Part shown: piece by piece, positions 22,566-30,824 of the stretch
How positions within the stretch are numbered: the first letter of the stretch is position 1
Layout of the letters: the number at the start of each line of letters is the position of its first letter
DNA from: Asbonarchaeum sp964517675
GTDB taxonomy: Archaea; Nanohalarchaeota; Nanosalinia; Nanosalinales; Nanoanaerosalinaceae
Direction: 5' to 3'
NCBI GenBank assembly: GCA_964517675.1
Contig: CAZFEL010000004.1
Location: forward strand, 1-64,000
DNA length: 64,000 bases
Notes under the pieces: generated by a model
What the model saw: the letters and a program-made list of their open reading frames with translations, nothing else
Databases searched by the model: none
What the model was told of the DNA's origin: nothing
Position numbers and translations under genes: made by a program

Positions 22566-22572
22566 GGTTTAT
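22566..22572 (-). promoter_or_regulatory. TATA-like box for the 49-residue membrane protein gene
   Basis: Reverse-strand ATAAACC is 21-27 bases upstream of the ATG at 22545; it overlaps the end of the next gene. Confidence 0.4.
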
Positions 22573-23246
22573 GAGTCCACTGGTGTGGCGGTGACCTCGA
22601 TGGCATCAATCGGGTACGCGAGCTGTGTCTCCCAGACGACGGAGATGCCGACGGCGACGACCAGATGATCCTGCCTGATCTCTGGGGTCTGCCAGCTGTA
22701 CCGGTAGGTCTTCCAGCCTGCTTTCGTATCGAGGTCAGCGCGGAGGCCCCCGGTTGTCCTGTTGTCCGTGGTCCACGTGGAGCCTGATTGTGGGAAGTCG
22801 GTCTCGCCCTGCGGGGGCTCTGTCCCGGTCAGCATGACGATCTGGGCGAGCTTGTTGAAGCTCTCGCTCTGGCTCCAGGCGTCTGCCTCCATGGTGATGA
22901 TGTAGCGATGTCCTTCCTGGATGGACATGTTGGTCTGGAGCCAGATGGTGCCGTCGTCCTGGTTGCCGTCGATCCGGTAGAGCATGCTCCGGTTGCTCTC
23001 GGAGGCGTACCGCTGGTCGGGTTCGATGCTCCAGGCGACGGTGCCGTTCGTGTTGGGGTCCTCCGGTACCTGGGCGCGTTCGTGCCATCGGGCCGGACTG
23101 TCCTCGAAGCTCTCGGAGAGGGTGATTCTGTCGGGCTCAGAAGGGGATGTGTCCGTCGGGTTCGTGGTCATCGCGAGTACTGCCAGTCCGACGGTCGCAA
23201 GGAGGACAAGGCCGCCGAGGATGAGCGTCGGATTGGTCCGGTCCAT
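22569..23246 (-). CDS. Membrane-anchored extracellular beta-rich protein
   Basis: A 225-residue protein with one N-terminal hydrophobic helix (LILGGLVLLATVGLAVLAM, about 8-26) and a Thr/Pro/Ser-rich linker, then an ectodomain of about 190 residues. The ectodomain alternates strands with conserved-looking aromatic residues (GTIWLQTNMSIQEGHRYIIT, GWKTYRYSWQTPEI, DHLVVAVGISVVWE), resembling jelly-roll carbohydrate-binding modules. Several Asn-x-Ser/Thr sequons suggest N-glycosylation. Probably a cell-surface protein; ligand unknown. Confidence 0.65.
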   Translation of the reverse strand: MDRTNPTLILGGLVLLATVGLAVLAMTTNPTDTSPSEPDRITLSESFEDSPARWHERAQVPEDPNTNGTVAWSIEPDQRYASESNRSMLYRIDGNQDDGTIWLQTNMSIQEGHRYIITMEADAWSQSESFNKLAQIVMLTGTEPPQGETDFPQSGSTWTTDNRTTGGLRADLDTKAGWKTYRYSWQTPEIRQDHLVVAVGISVVWETQLAYPIDAIEVTATPVDS

Positions 23247-23275
23247 CGGTATCGGTAGACGGTGCCGGTCGCGGG

Positions 23276-23284
23276 CTTAAATAA
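23276..23284 (-). promoter_or_regulatory. TATA box for the surface protein gene at 22569-23246
   Basis: Reverse-strand TTATTTAAG lies 30-38 bases upstream of the ATG at 23246. Confidence 0.45.
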
Positions 23285-23318
23285 CCGGGTCGTTCTGTTC
23301 GGTCTGTATCGAAAGGAC

Positions 23319-24308
23319 TCAGACGGGCTTGAGCGGCAACATGTAGTAGGCCATGATGGCTATCAGGACGAGGAGGACGTACTGGATCTGTTGCCGTGGA
23401 GCCTGTTCGTTGATCTTCGAGCCGGCGAGGGCCCCGAGGATGCCGGCACCGGCGATGAAGGCGGCGAGGTCGATGCTGACGTTGTCGATGAGGAGGTGAT
23501 TGAGGGAGGCAGGGACCGATATCGCGGTGACGTTGAGGAGGCTGACGGCGGTCGCGACGTGGATATCGAGGTGCATGAAGACATCGAGGAACGGGACCAT
23601 GATGGTGGTGCTGGTACCAAGTAAGGCGTTGACGATGCCGAAAACGACCCCGGCTGCCAGGAGGGTGATGGTATCGACCTGGTAGCCGTCGCCGTGGTAG
23701 TCGTTCTCGATCCTGCGTGGGAACTGCTTCTCGAGGCCCTCCCCGACCCTGCCGAGTTTCTCGGCTCTTTGTGCTGCCTTGTCCTCCATGTCCTCGATGC
23801 CGTCGCCGACGACCTCCTTCGAGAGCTCCCTGCCCTCGGTCTGGGTGGCCCCGCCGCCGTCCTTGCGCATCTCGACGATCATCTTGGCCCCGACGGTCGC
23901 GAGTAAAAGCGTGTAGGCCCAGTTGAGGACGGATGAGGGAGCGATGGCGTTGAGCCAGACACCGACGGGGGTGCCGAGGATGCCGCCGACGATCAGGGGC
24001 TTGGCGACCCTGTGGCCGACCGCTTTCTCCCGGAGGTGCTCGTAGGAGCCGGCCAGGGTGATCAGGACCTGTGCTGTCAGGGCGGTGCCGATGGCGAGTT
24101 TGACATCGATGCCGAAGAGGAACTTCATCGAGGGCACCATCAGCCAGACACCGCCCATCCCGAGCCCGCCGGACAGGACCCCGACGACGAACCCGAAGGC
24201 GGTCGCGATGAAGACCTGTCCTGCCGGCAGGGAGAACCACGGGAGGAGATGGGGTGCCAGCAGCGCGCCAACACCGAGTAGTGCGAGCGAGCGGTCGGTG
24301 ACGGCCAT
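23319..24308 (-). CDS. TauE/SafE-family anion exporter
   Basis: A 329-residue polytopic protein with two halves of about four helices each, typical of TauE/SafE (DUF81). The repeated motif appears as GFVVGVLSGGLGMGGVWLMV in the first half and GVVFGIVNALLGTSTTIMVP in the second. Between the halves is an unusual charged loop of about 65 residues (EMRKDGGGATQTEGRELSKE onwards). Members export sulfite, sulfoacetate or related organosulfonates; the substrate here is not known. TATA-like box at 24331. Confidence 0.85.
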   Translation of the reverse strand: MAVTDRSLALLGVGALLAPHLLPWFSLPAGQVFIATAFGFVVGVLSGGLGMGGVWLMVPSMKFLFGIDVKLAIGTALTAQVLITLAGSYEHLREKAVGHRVAKPLIVGGILGTPVGVWLNAIAPSSVLNWAYTLLLATVGAKMIVEMRKDGGGATQTEGRELSKEVVGDGIEDMEDKAAQRAEKLGRVGEGLEKQFPRRIENDYHGDGYQVDTITLLAAGVVFGIVNALLGTSTTIMVPFLDVFMHLDIHVATAVSLLNVTAISVPASLNHLLIDNVSIDLAAFIAGAGILGALAGSKINEQAPRQQIQYVLLVLIAIMAYYMLPLKPV

Positions 24309-24330
24309 ACGCCCTACTGTTGGGCTGGCT

Positions 24331-24341
24331 GGTAATTAAAG
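24331..24341 (-). promoter_or_regulatory. TATA box for the TauE/SafE gene
   Basis: Reverse-strand CTTTAATTACC lies 23-33 bases upstream of the ATG at 24308. Confidence 0.45.
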
Positions 24342-24359
24342 CGTGTGGCCGACAGTGGA

Positions 24360-24977
24360 TCAGTCCTGGTCTATGCCCATATCGTCCTTCCAGCCGTCCC
24401 AGTCATCGTCGTCGAGTTCCCAGTCGTAGCTCTGGTCGACGGTCTCCCGGACCTGCTGTTCGCGCTCTTCAGGGGACAGCTGGAGGTCGTCCTCGTCCTC
24501 GATCCTGGCGTGGACGTATCCTTCCTCGTCCAGGACCCTATCGATCTTCTCCATGGTGGGGTCCTCGAGGAGCTGTCGTGCGGTCTCCCGTGCTGCCTCG
24601 TCCCGTATCTCCTGTTCGTCCGGTGAATCATCGGAGGTCAGTCTATCGTATATCTTGGAAGGTCCCCGCATCCCTGCGGTGAAGCCGGCGATGAAGAAGG
24701 GGTCGTCCGCGACTGCCTCATAGAGGGTCTCGCTGGCCTGATTGCCGTATAGTTCGCTGTATCCGCTCTGTGTGGCTATGTCCTCTCCCAGCGCAAAGCC
24801 GGTCCCGACGGCCCCGCTGCGTGCGGTGCTGGAGCTCCGGTCGTCCTCTCTGTAGTCGAGGGCGGCCTCCAGCCCGGCGAAGATCATGCCCATACCGGCG
24901 CCGATGGCGGCCTTGCCGCCGTATTCGATGATGTTCTCATCTGTGCTGGCTGCTTCGTAGAGCTGGTCGAGTGGCAT
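24360..24977 (-). CDS. Hypothetical protein with a glycine-rich hydrophobic segment
   Basis: A 205-residue protein. Residues 20-40 (GGKAAIGAGMGMIFAGLEAA) form a Gly-zipper-like hydrophobic stretch, with a second at about 75-110 (ADDPFFIAGFTAGMRG). The C-terminal 90 residues are acidic and helical, ending in an Asp/Trp-rich tail. It may associate with the membrane. No family recognised. A TATA box (reverse GATTTAAAAGG, 25003-25012) supports the start. Confidence 0.6.
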   Translation of the reverse strand: MPLDQLYEAASTDENIIEYGGKAAIGAGMGMIFAGLEAALDYREDDRSSSTARSGAVGTGFALGEDIATQSGYSELYGNQASETLYEAVADDPFFIAGFTAGMRGPSKIYDRLTSDDSPDEQEIRDEAARETARQLLEDPTMEKIDRVLDEEGYVHARIEDEDDLQLSPEEREQQVRETVDQSYDWELDDDDWDGWKDDMGIDQD

Positions 24978-25002
24978 ACTGGTGCATGGTTGCTGTCCGA
25001 CC

Positions 25003-25012
25003 CTTTTAAATC
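25003..25012 (-). promoter_or_regulatory. TATA box for the gene at 24360-24977
   Basis: Reverse-strand TTTAAAAGG core lies 26-35 bases upstream of the ATG at 24977. Confidence 0.45.
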
Positions 25013-25057
25013 TTGTGGAATTTTTGTCACTGAACGATTACAACAGAACTCGGGTGA

Positions 25058-25072
25058 GGGGCACACTGCCCC
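25058..25072 (-). terminator. Perfect hairpin downstream of the gene at 25102-25290
   Basis: GGGGCA-CAC-TGCCCC forms a perfect six-pair stem with a three-base loop, 30 bases after the stop of the small reverse-strand gene. No clear T run follows, so a terminator role is only possible. Confidence 0.3.
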
Positions 25073-25101
25073 GTGGTGGCGTGGGGTCGGTCTCGGCGCG
25101 G

Positions 25102-25290
25102 TCAGTCCTGGGTCTCGAGGTCCTCCTGGTCCGGCTCGGGGCCGGTCTCGATCTGCTGGAGGCGGTACCCGAGGTCCATGCGGGGCTCGCGGTCGGTCCG
25201 GGTCATCGCCACCACATGCTTGCATGTGCCGTCCGGCAGGAAAAGCGTGGCGGCCATCTGCTGGAGGGGTTTACGGATGTCAACGCCCAC
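25102..25290 (-). CDS. Small hypothetical protein
   Basis: A 62-residue protein if started at the GTG at 25290 (MGVDIRKPLQQMAATLFLPD as the beginning). It is short, with one Cys-Lys-His segment (GTCKHVVAMTRTDREPR) and an acidic tail. No family recognised. The TATA-like GGTTTAAG at about 25308-25315 is 18-25 bases upstream of that GTG; an earlier GTG at 25305 would be too close to it. It is divergent from ileS. The stretch up to ileS (25291-25347) holds only this shared promoter. Confidence 0.4.
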   Translation of the reverse strand: MGVDIRKPLQQMAATLFLPDGTCKHVVAMTRTDREPRMDLGYRLQQIETGPEPDQEDLETQD

Positions 25291-25347
25291 GCGGCCGCAC
25301 CACACTTAAACCTTGCATGCTAACTCTGTGCCGACCGGTGCATCTTC

Positions 25348-28300
25348 ATGAGCTATGATCCACACGAGATCGAGCAGCAGGTATCACAGTACTGGGCGGA
25401 CAACAACATCGTCGAGAAGGTACGGGCGTCTACAGGGGGCGGGGAGCCGTTTTTCATCATCGACGGCCCGCCGTACTTGAACGGCCCTCCCCACGTCGGC
25501 CATATGCAGGGCAAGGTCCTGAAGGACGTGATGCTCCGGTTCAAGCAGATGCAGGGCTATGATGTCTGGGACCAGGCCGGCTTCGATACCCACGGCCTGC
25601 CGAACGAGCTCGCGACCGAGGAGGAACTCGGTATTGAGAATAAAAACGAGATCGGCGATTCGATCTCCTCGGACGAGTTCATCCGCAAGTGCAGGGAGCG
25701 GGCGACATCCGCCCAGGACCTGTGGAAGGGTATCATGTCGGATCTGGCGATCTGGCAGGACTTCGAGGACCCGTACATGACATACGATCCGGACTATATC
25801 GAAAGCGAGTGGTGGCTCGTCAGCGAGGCCGTCGACCAGGATCTGCTGTACACCGCCAGGAAGCCGATACACTGGTGCCCGCGGTGTCAGACGTCGCTGT
25901 CCGGCTATGAGGTCTCTGACGAGTACCAGGAGGTCACGGACACCTCGATCTTCGTGACGATGCCGTTGGAGAACAGGGACGAGAAGCTGCTGATCTGGAC
26001 GACGACCCCGTGGACGATCCCGGCGAACATGGCGATTTTCGTCCATCCTGACTTCGAGTACGCCCGCATCGAGGTCGATGATGAGGTCATCATCGTCGCG
26101 GACCAGCTCGTGGACACGGTCATGGAGAAGGCAGGCTACGGCCGGGACGAGTACGAGGTCCTCGGGAGCGTCTCCGGGGTCCAGCTACAGGGCAAGAAGT
26201 ACCGCCACCCGCTGGCCGAAGAGGTCCCGCGTCAGCAGGAACTGGACGAGCTGGACGGGGTCCATCGCGTCCATACCTCGGACGAGCTTGTCACCCTCGA
26301 GGAAGGGACCGGTCTCGTCCACGCGGCGACCGGTCACGGCCAGGAGGATTATGAGGCGACCAGGCCGATGGACCTGGATGTCTTCTCCCCGGTCGATGAG
26401 GAAGGTACGTATACTGATGAGGCAGGTACATACAAGGGCAGGTACGTCCATGAGGTCAACGAAGACATCGTGGCGGACCTGGATGACAATGGCGTGCTGT
26501 TCCACAGCGAGAAGTACCCCCACGAGTACCCCCACTGCTGGCGGTGCAAGACGAAGCTGGTGATGCGTGCTGCTGAGCAGTGGTTCATCCGGAACGACCG
26601 GGTCAAGCGCCGGATGCTGGACGAGAACCGGGACGTGGACTGGATCCCGGAGCACATCCGCAAGCGCTTCCACAACTTCGCGGAGGACAGCCCGGACTGG
26701 TGTATCTCCCGGCAGAACTACTGGGGCGTCCCTGTCCCGATCTGGGTCTGTGATGACTGTGGGGACTACGAGGTCATCGGCAGCTTCGATGAGCTGGAGG
26801 AACGGAATGGTGGGCTGCCGGAGGGCTTCGACCCGCACAAGCATTACGTCGATGATATGACCTGGGACTGTGTCTGTGGCGGGACCAGGGAGCGGATCCC
26901 GGACATCCTCGATGTCTGGTTCGATTCCGGCTGTGCGCCCTTTGCCTCGCTCCATTATCCGTTCGAGGACGAGCCCCTGGAGTCGATGTGGCCGATGGAC
27001 TTCATCACGGAGGCCTCTGACCAGATCAGGGGCTGGTTCTACAGTCTCTTGTTCTGTGGCATCCTCGGGTTCGATGAGGCGCCGTACGATACGATCCTGT
27101 TCCAGGGCCATGTCCTGGACGCGGATGGGAAAAAGATGTCAAAGTCCCTGGGCAATGTCGTAGACCCGGTCGAGCAGGTCGAGGACTACGGTGCTGACCT
27201 GCCGCGGTTCTATTCCCTGCGTGCTGCCCCGCCGTGGGAGCAGACGAAGTACGATGAGACAGAGATCGAGGACGAGATCTACCGGCTGTTCAGTGTTTTC
27301 TGGAACACGAAAGAGTTCTTCGAGGCACACGGGGAGTACGTCGAGTGTCCCGAGGACGGGTTCGAACCTGAGGACCGCTGGATCCTGTCCCGGCTCAACT
27401 CGATCATCGATGAGGCACGGGAGCAGATGGAGCGGTGCCGATTCCATGAGCTGACCCGTGAGCTGGAGTCGTTCATCCTGGACGATGTCTCCCGGTGGTA
27501 CCTGAAGAAGGTCAGGGAACGTGTCAAGGATGGCGACCAGGCCGCGACCTGGACCCTGTACGAGGTGTTGGGCCAGACGACACTGGTCCTGGCCCCGCTT
27601 GCCCCGTACATCTCCGAGCAGGTCTACAGTGACCTTGATGGCTCGGAGCCGTCGGTCCACATGGAGCAGTATCCCTCAGCGGGTGAGGAATGGATCGAGC
27701 CAGATCTCGAGGATGCGATGGATGTCGCCCGCGAGGTCGTCGAGCAGGCGATCACGATCCGGGACGCGAGGGAGTACAACCTCCGCTGGCCGGCGAAGAA
27801 GCTCATCATCGCGACAGAGGACGAGACGCGGGAGACCCTTGAGCGCCTCGAGGATCTGATCATGGACATGGCCAACGTCAAGGCCGTCGAGTTCGGCGAG
27901 GTCGCGACCAGCCTGGTCGCTGAGCCGGATTACTCCTCGCTCGGTCCGAAGTTTGGCGGTGATGCGGACGAGGTTGCACGGCTGATCGAGGAACTGGACC
28001 ACGATCAGGTCGAGCAGCTCCAGAACACCGGCGAGATCGTGATCGATGGCTACGATGTCGAGCTGGAGGACGTCGAGGTCAAAAGCGAGACAGAGGACAC
28101 CGTCGGCAACCGGGCGTTCAGCGACGGCCAGCTGTACATCGATCTCCACATGACACCGGCGATCGAGGAGGATGCCTACGTCAGCGAGGTCATCCGGGCG
28201 ATCCAGCAGCTACGGAAGGACCTCGACCTGGATATGGCGGATGAGATCATCCTCGTCTTCGAGGGCGATGTCGGACCGCTCCAGGACCGCGAACAGCGTA

Positions 28301-28431
28301 TCAGGGACCGGGTCAACGTCGCGGAGATCCGGTACGGCGGCGAGGAGCAGGCCCATGCTGGCGAGGTCTCCTTCCGTGAGCGGTCGGTCTCGTTCACGTT
28401 CTCGGATCCGGTGGGTGAGAGCGATGACTGA
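25348..28431 (+). CDS. ileS: Isoleucyl-tRNA synthetase
   Basis: A 1027-residue class I synthetase of normal archaeal/eukaryotic-type length. HIGH appears as HVGH within PPYLNGPPHVGHMQGK (about 41-56); KMSKS is intact in DGKKMSKSLGNVV (about 592). The CP1 editing domain lies between, with TTTPWTIPANMAIFV and TGLVHAATGHGQED. Zinc knuckles WCPRC, HCWRC and CDDC...CVC are present. The C-terminal anticodon-binding domain is complete. It charges tRNA-Ile and edits valine. It overlaps the next gene by eight bases. Confidence 0.97.
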   Translation: MSYDPHEIEQQVSQYWADNNIVEKVRASTGGGEPFFIIDGPPYLNGPPHVGHMQGKVLKDVMLRFKQMQGYDVWDQAGFDTHGLPNELATEEELGIENKNEIGDSISSDEFIRKCRERATSAQDLWKGIMSDLAIWQDFEDPYMTYDPDYIESEWWLVSEAVDQDLLYTARKPIHWCPRCQTSLSGYEVSDEYQEVTDTSIFVTMPLENRDEKLLIWTTTPWTIPANMAIFVHPDFEYARIEVDDEVIIVADQLVDTVMEKAGYGRDEYEVLGSVSGVQLQGKKYRHPLAEEVPRQQELDELDGVHRVHTSDELVTLEEGTGLVHAATGHGQEDYEATRPMDLDVFSPVDEEGTYTDEAGTYKGRYVHEVNEDIVADLDDNGVLFHSEKYPHEYPHCWRCKTKLVMRAAEQWFIRNDRVKRRMLDENRDVDWIPEHIRKRFHNFAEDSPDWCISRQNYWGVPVPIWVCDDCGDYEVIGSFDELEERNGGLPEGFDPHKHYVDDMTWDCVCGGTRERIPDILDVWFDSGCAPFASLHYPFEDEPLESMWPMDFITEASDQIRGWFYSLLFCGILGFDEAPYDTILFQGHVLDADGKKMSKSLGNVVDPVEQVEDYGADLPRFYSLRAAPPWEQTKYDETEIEDEIYRLFSVFWNTKEFFEAHGEYVECPEDGFEPEDRWILSRLNSIIDEAREQMERCRFHELTRELESFILDDVSRWYLKKVRERVKDGDQAATWTLYEVLGQTTLVLAPLAPYISEQVYSDLDGSEPSVHMEQYPSAGEEWIEPDLEDAMDVAREVVEQAITIRDAREYNLRWPAKKLIIATEDETRETLERLEDLIMDMANVKAVEFGEVATSLVAEPDYSSLGPKFGGDADEVARLIEELDHDQVEQLQNTGEIVIDGYDVELEDVEVKSETEDTVGNRAFSDGQLYIDLHMTPAIEEDAYVSEVIRAIQQLRKDLDLDMADEIILVFEGDVGPLQDREQRIRDRVNVAEIRYGGEEQAHAGEVSFRERSVSFTFSDPVGESDD

Positions 28432-28873
28432 CAGGCTCGAGCGGTTCATCGAGGAGACGGTGATCGAGGCTGAGATCATCGAGCTTGCACAGAACACGAA
28501 AAGCGCCAAGCAGGCTGCGAAGGCCCTCGGGACAGACAAGGAGGCGATCGTCAAGAGTCTGGTCTTTCTCGTCGACGATGAGCCGTACCTCGTGATCGTC
28601 CCTGGTCCTGTCCGGGTGGACGAGGACAAGCTGGCCGAGGCCCTGGATGCGGAGGAAGCCCGGATCGGGTCCCCTGATGAGGTCGAGGAACACACCGGCT
28701 ACTCGGTCGGTGGTGTCCCGCCTGTCAGTGTGCCCCTGCCGAAGGTGATCGATGAGGTGGTGATGGAGCGCCACAAGGTCTACGGCGGCGGTGGCTCGGG
28801 CAACCACGTGCTGAAGATCGATCCACGGTTCATCGTGGATGAGGATTCTGTGACCGCGGATGTCACGGAGTGA
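28424..28873 (+). CDS. YbaK/ProX-type aminoacyl-tRNA deacylase
   Basis: A 149-residue INS-like editing domain. Typical blocks are TKSAKQAAKALGTDKEAIVK (the conserved Lys), SLVFLVDDEPYLVIVPGPVR, the loop GYSVGGVPPVSVPLP and VYGGGGSGNHVLKIDP. Free-standing YbaK proteins hydrolyse Cys-tRNA-Pro or related mischarged tRNAs. It starts inside ileS (ATG overlapping the ileS TGA region by eight bases), so the two are translationally coupled and both serve tRNA charging fidelity. Confidence 0.9.
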   Translation: MTDRLERFIEETVIEAEIIELAQNTKSAKQAAKALGTDKEAIVKSLVFLVDDEPYLVIVPGPVRVDEDKLAEALDAEEARIGSPDEVEEHTGYSVGGVPPVSVPLPKVIDEVVMERHKVYGGGGSGNHVLKIDPRFIVDEDSVTADVTE

Positions 28874-29979
28874 CGACCATAGAGGATATGTACGACGACG
28901 CTATCGAGTACCTTGAAGCTGTTGAACGGGAGGAAAACGTCCTGATAGTGCACCACTGGGACATGGACGGCTCCAGCGCTGCTGCGATCATCTCGAAGGT
29001 CCTGGCGGATTCCCGGGGCACTGGGGCGGATTTCGTCCGCATCCCGGAGGACCGGAAACACCAGGTCGGGGGCCGGACGGACCGGATCATCGAGCAGGAG
29101 AACGTCTCACGGCTCATCGTACTGGACATGTCTGTCCCGTCGGACCGGCTGGAGGAGCTGGTCGATGAGCACGATGTCGAGATCCTGCTGATCGATCACC
29201 ATGATTTCGATGCCGTCCCGGAAGATGCTGTCTTCGTCAACCCGCGGATCGAGGACCCGGAGGCCTATATCCCGGCGGCGAAGCTGTGCAACGATATCGC
29301 GGACGAGGTCGGGCTGGACACGGACTGGATCGCGGGAATGGGGATCATCCAGGATTTCGGGGTAGATTCTGCCCCGGAGCTGTTCGAGCGGCTGGCGAAG
29401 CTGTACCCGAAGTACTTCCCCGATGAGCTGGACCAGGACACGCTGGCAAAGAGCTGTACCTACGGCAGGTATGCCTCGGTCCTGAACGTGAAGACGTACA
29501 AGGACACGGAAGAATGTGCCGTGCTGGCGTTCAAGGCCCTGACACGTGCAGACGGGCTGAAGTACCTCGAGAGCCGGCAGGAGTACAAGGAGCTGCTGGA
29601 GTACTACGAGGAGATGCAGGAGGAGTTCAACCGGATCAAGGAACAGTATGAGGAGGAAAGTGAGGTCCATGAGGACAAGAAGCTGGTTTTCTTCGAGTTC
29701 TCCTCGCCGTACCACATCAACTCCTCGATCGCGACCCAGATATCCCTGGAGAAGGAGGACTGGGCCTACATCATCGCGAAGATCGAGGGCGACCGTGTCA
29801 ACGTCTCGTCACGGTGCCAGAGCGGCAGGATCGATCTCGGTGACCTGCTCCGGGAGGCCCTACCTGAGGATGCGGGCGATGATGCGGAGGCAGGCGGTCA
29901 CCCGGTCGCTGCCGGCGCCTCGTTCAGGAAGGAGGCACTGGACCGGTTCAAGGAGAATCTCCTCGAGGTGATGGAGTGA
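28870..29979 (+). CDS. DHH/DHHA1-family phosphoesterase (RecJ-like)
   Basis: A 369-residue protein. DHH motif I reads VHHWDMDG (about 27-34; DMD replaces the usual DAD), motif II is LIVLDMSVP, motif III is LLIDHHDFD (about 105-113), and motif IV lies in the GMGIIQDFG region. The C-terminal DHHA1 domain ends with the substrate-binding GGHPVAAGASF. A coiled coil of about 50 residues separates the two. Archaeal relatives include RecJ/GAN-type nucleases and oligoribonucleases, so it likely cuts short nucleic acids with Mn2+. It starts at a GTG overlapping the deacylase stop (GTGA). Confidence 0.88.
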   Translation: MTTIEDMYDDAIEYLEAVEREENVLIVHHWDMDGSSAAAIISKVLADSRGTGADFVRIPEDRKHQVGGRTDRIIEQENVSRLIVLDMSVPSDRLEELVDEHDVEILLIDHHDFDAVPEDAVFVNPRIEDPEAYIPAAKLCNDIADEVGLDTDWIAGMGIIQDFGVDSAPELFERLAKLYPKYFPDELDQDTLAKSCTYGRYASVLNVKTYKDTEECAVLAFKALTRADGLKYLESRQEYKELLEYYEEMQEEFNRIKEQYEEESEVHEDKKLVFFEFSSPYHINSSIATQISLEKEDWAYIIAKIEGDRVNVSSRCQSGRIDLGDLLREALPEDAGDDAEAGGHPVAAGASFRKEALDRFKENLLEVME

Positions 29980-30800
29980 TGGACGTGGTCGTGACACCGC
30001 CTGCGGAACACCTGGACCTGGACGGGGACCGTCTGGACCCGCATCCCGATGATGGACGGCGTGAGTTCCCGGACGGTGAGGCCTTCGTCCGGCTGGAGGA
30101 TGTGGTGTCATACGAGGAGGTGATGCTTGTCCATGCCGGCATGCCGACTCCTGGTGGCGGGCTATCGTATCTCCTCGGGGCCCTGGACCTGCTGAAGAAC
30201 CACGATGTCCGGACGGAGCTTTTCTTCACGTACATGCCCTTCGGGATGCAGGATGAGAGCTTCCACAAAGGGACCTTGAACCGTGCCCGGGCGCTGCTGG
30301 ACATGCTGGAGGGTTACTACGACGTCAGGCAGGTCCGCGCTGTTGACCCCCATTTCGCCCATCGGGAGTGGGTGATGGAGTACGCCTTCGAGGCTGTCCA
30401 CACGTTCCCGCTGTTCGATGAGAAGATCGATATGGATGACTACGTTGTGGTGGGGCCGGATCTCGGTGCGGTGAAGCGGTTCGGCATCGAAGGGTTCACG
30501 AAACACAGGATGAACTCGTTCACCGTCGATATCGGTGGCGATGCCGGTGATCTGGAAGGGAAAGACGTCGTGATCTTCGATGATGTGATCGAGACCGGTG
30601 GGACGATGGTCGAGGCCTACGAGACGGTGAAAGATGAGGGTGCGGACCGTGTGGAGGCAGCTGCTGTCCATGGTGTCCTCGAGGAGGGTATTGAGCGGGT
30701 CAGGGAGACCTATGATGGGGCGTACCTGTCGAACTCGATCGGCGGCCACCGGTCGGAGGTCGAGGTCGAGCCCCTGATCAGGGAGGCCGCAGGGTTTTAA
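29979..30800 (+). CDS. Ribose-phosphate pyrophosphokinase-like protein (PRPP synthase)
   Basis: A 273-residue protein of two phosphoribosyltransferase-type domains. The PRPP-binding loop VVIFDDVIETGGTM (about 187-200) is intact, KHRMNSF supplies the catalytic-loop Lys and Arg, and YMPFGMQDESFHKG corresponds to the YxRQD segment with the Arg changed to Met. It should make PRPP from ribose 5-phosphate and ATP. The start overlaps the DHH gene stop (TGATG). Next comes nicotinate phosphoribosyltransferase, which uses PRPP, so its product is probably channelled to NAD salvage. It is more divergent than housekeeping Prs. Confidence 0.8.
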   Translation: MDVVVTPPAEHLDLDGDRLDPHPDDGRREFPDGEAFVRLEDVVSYEEVMLVHAGMPTPGGGLSYLLGALDLLKNHDVRTELFFTYMPFGMQDESFHKGTLNRARALLDMLEGYYDVRQVRAVDPHFAHREWVMEYAFEAVHTFPLFDEKIDMDDYVVVGPDLGAVKRFGIEGFTKHRMNSFTVDIGGDAGDLEGKDVVIFDDVIETGGTMVEAYETVKDEGADRVEAAAVHGVLEEGIERVRETYDGAYLSNSIGGHRSEVEVEPLIREAAGF

Positions 30801-30801
30801 T
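30795..30801 (+). promoter_or_regulatory. Internal TATA box for pncB
   Basis: TTTTAAT overlaps the TAA of the preceding gene and lies 24-30 bases upstream of the pncB ATG at 30825. Confidence 0.4.
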
Positions 30802-30824
30802 CCGGCCGGAGCCAATCACTGATC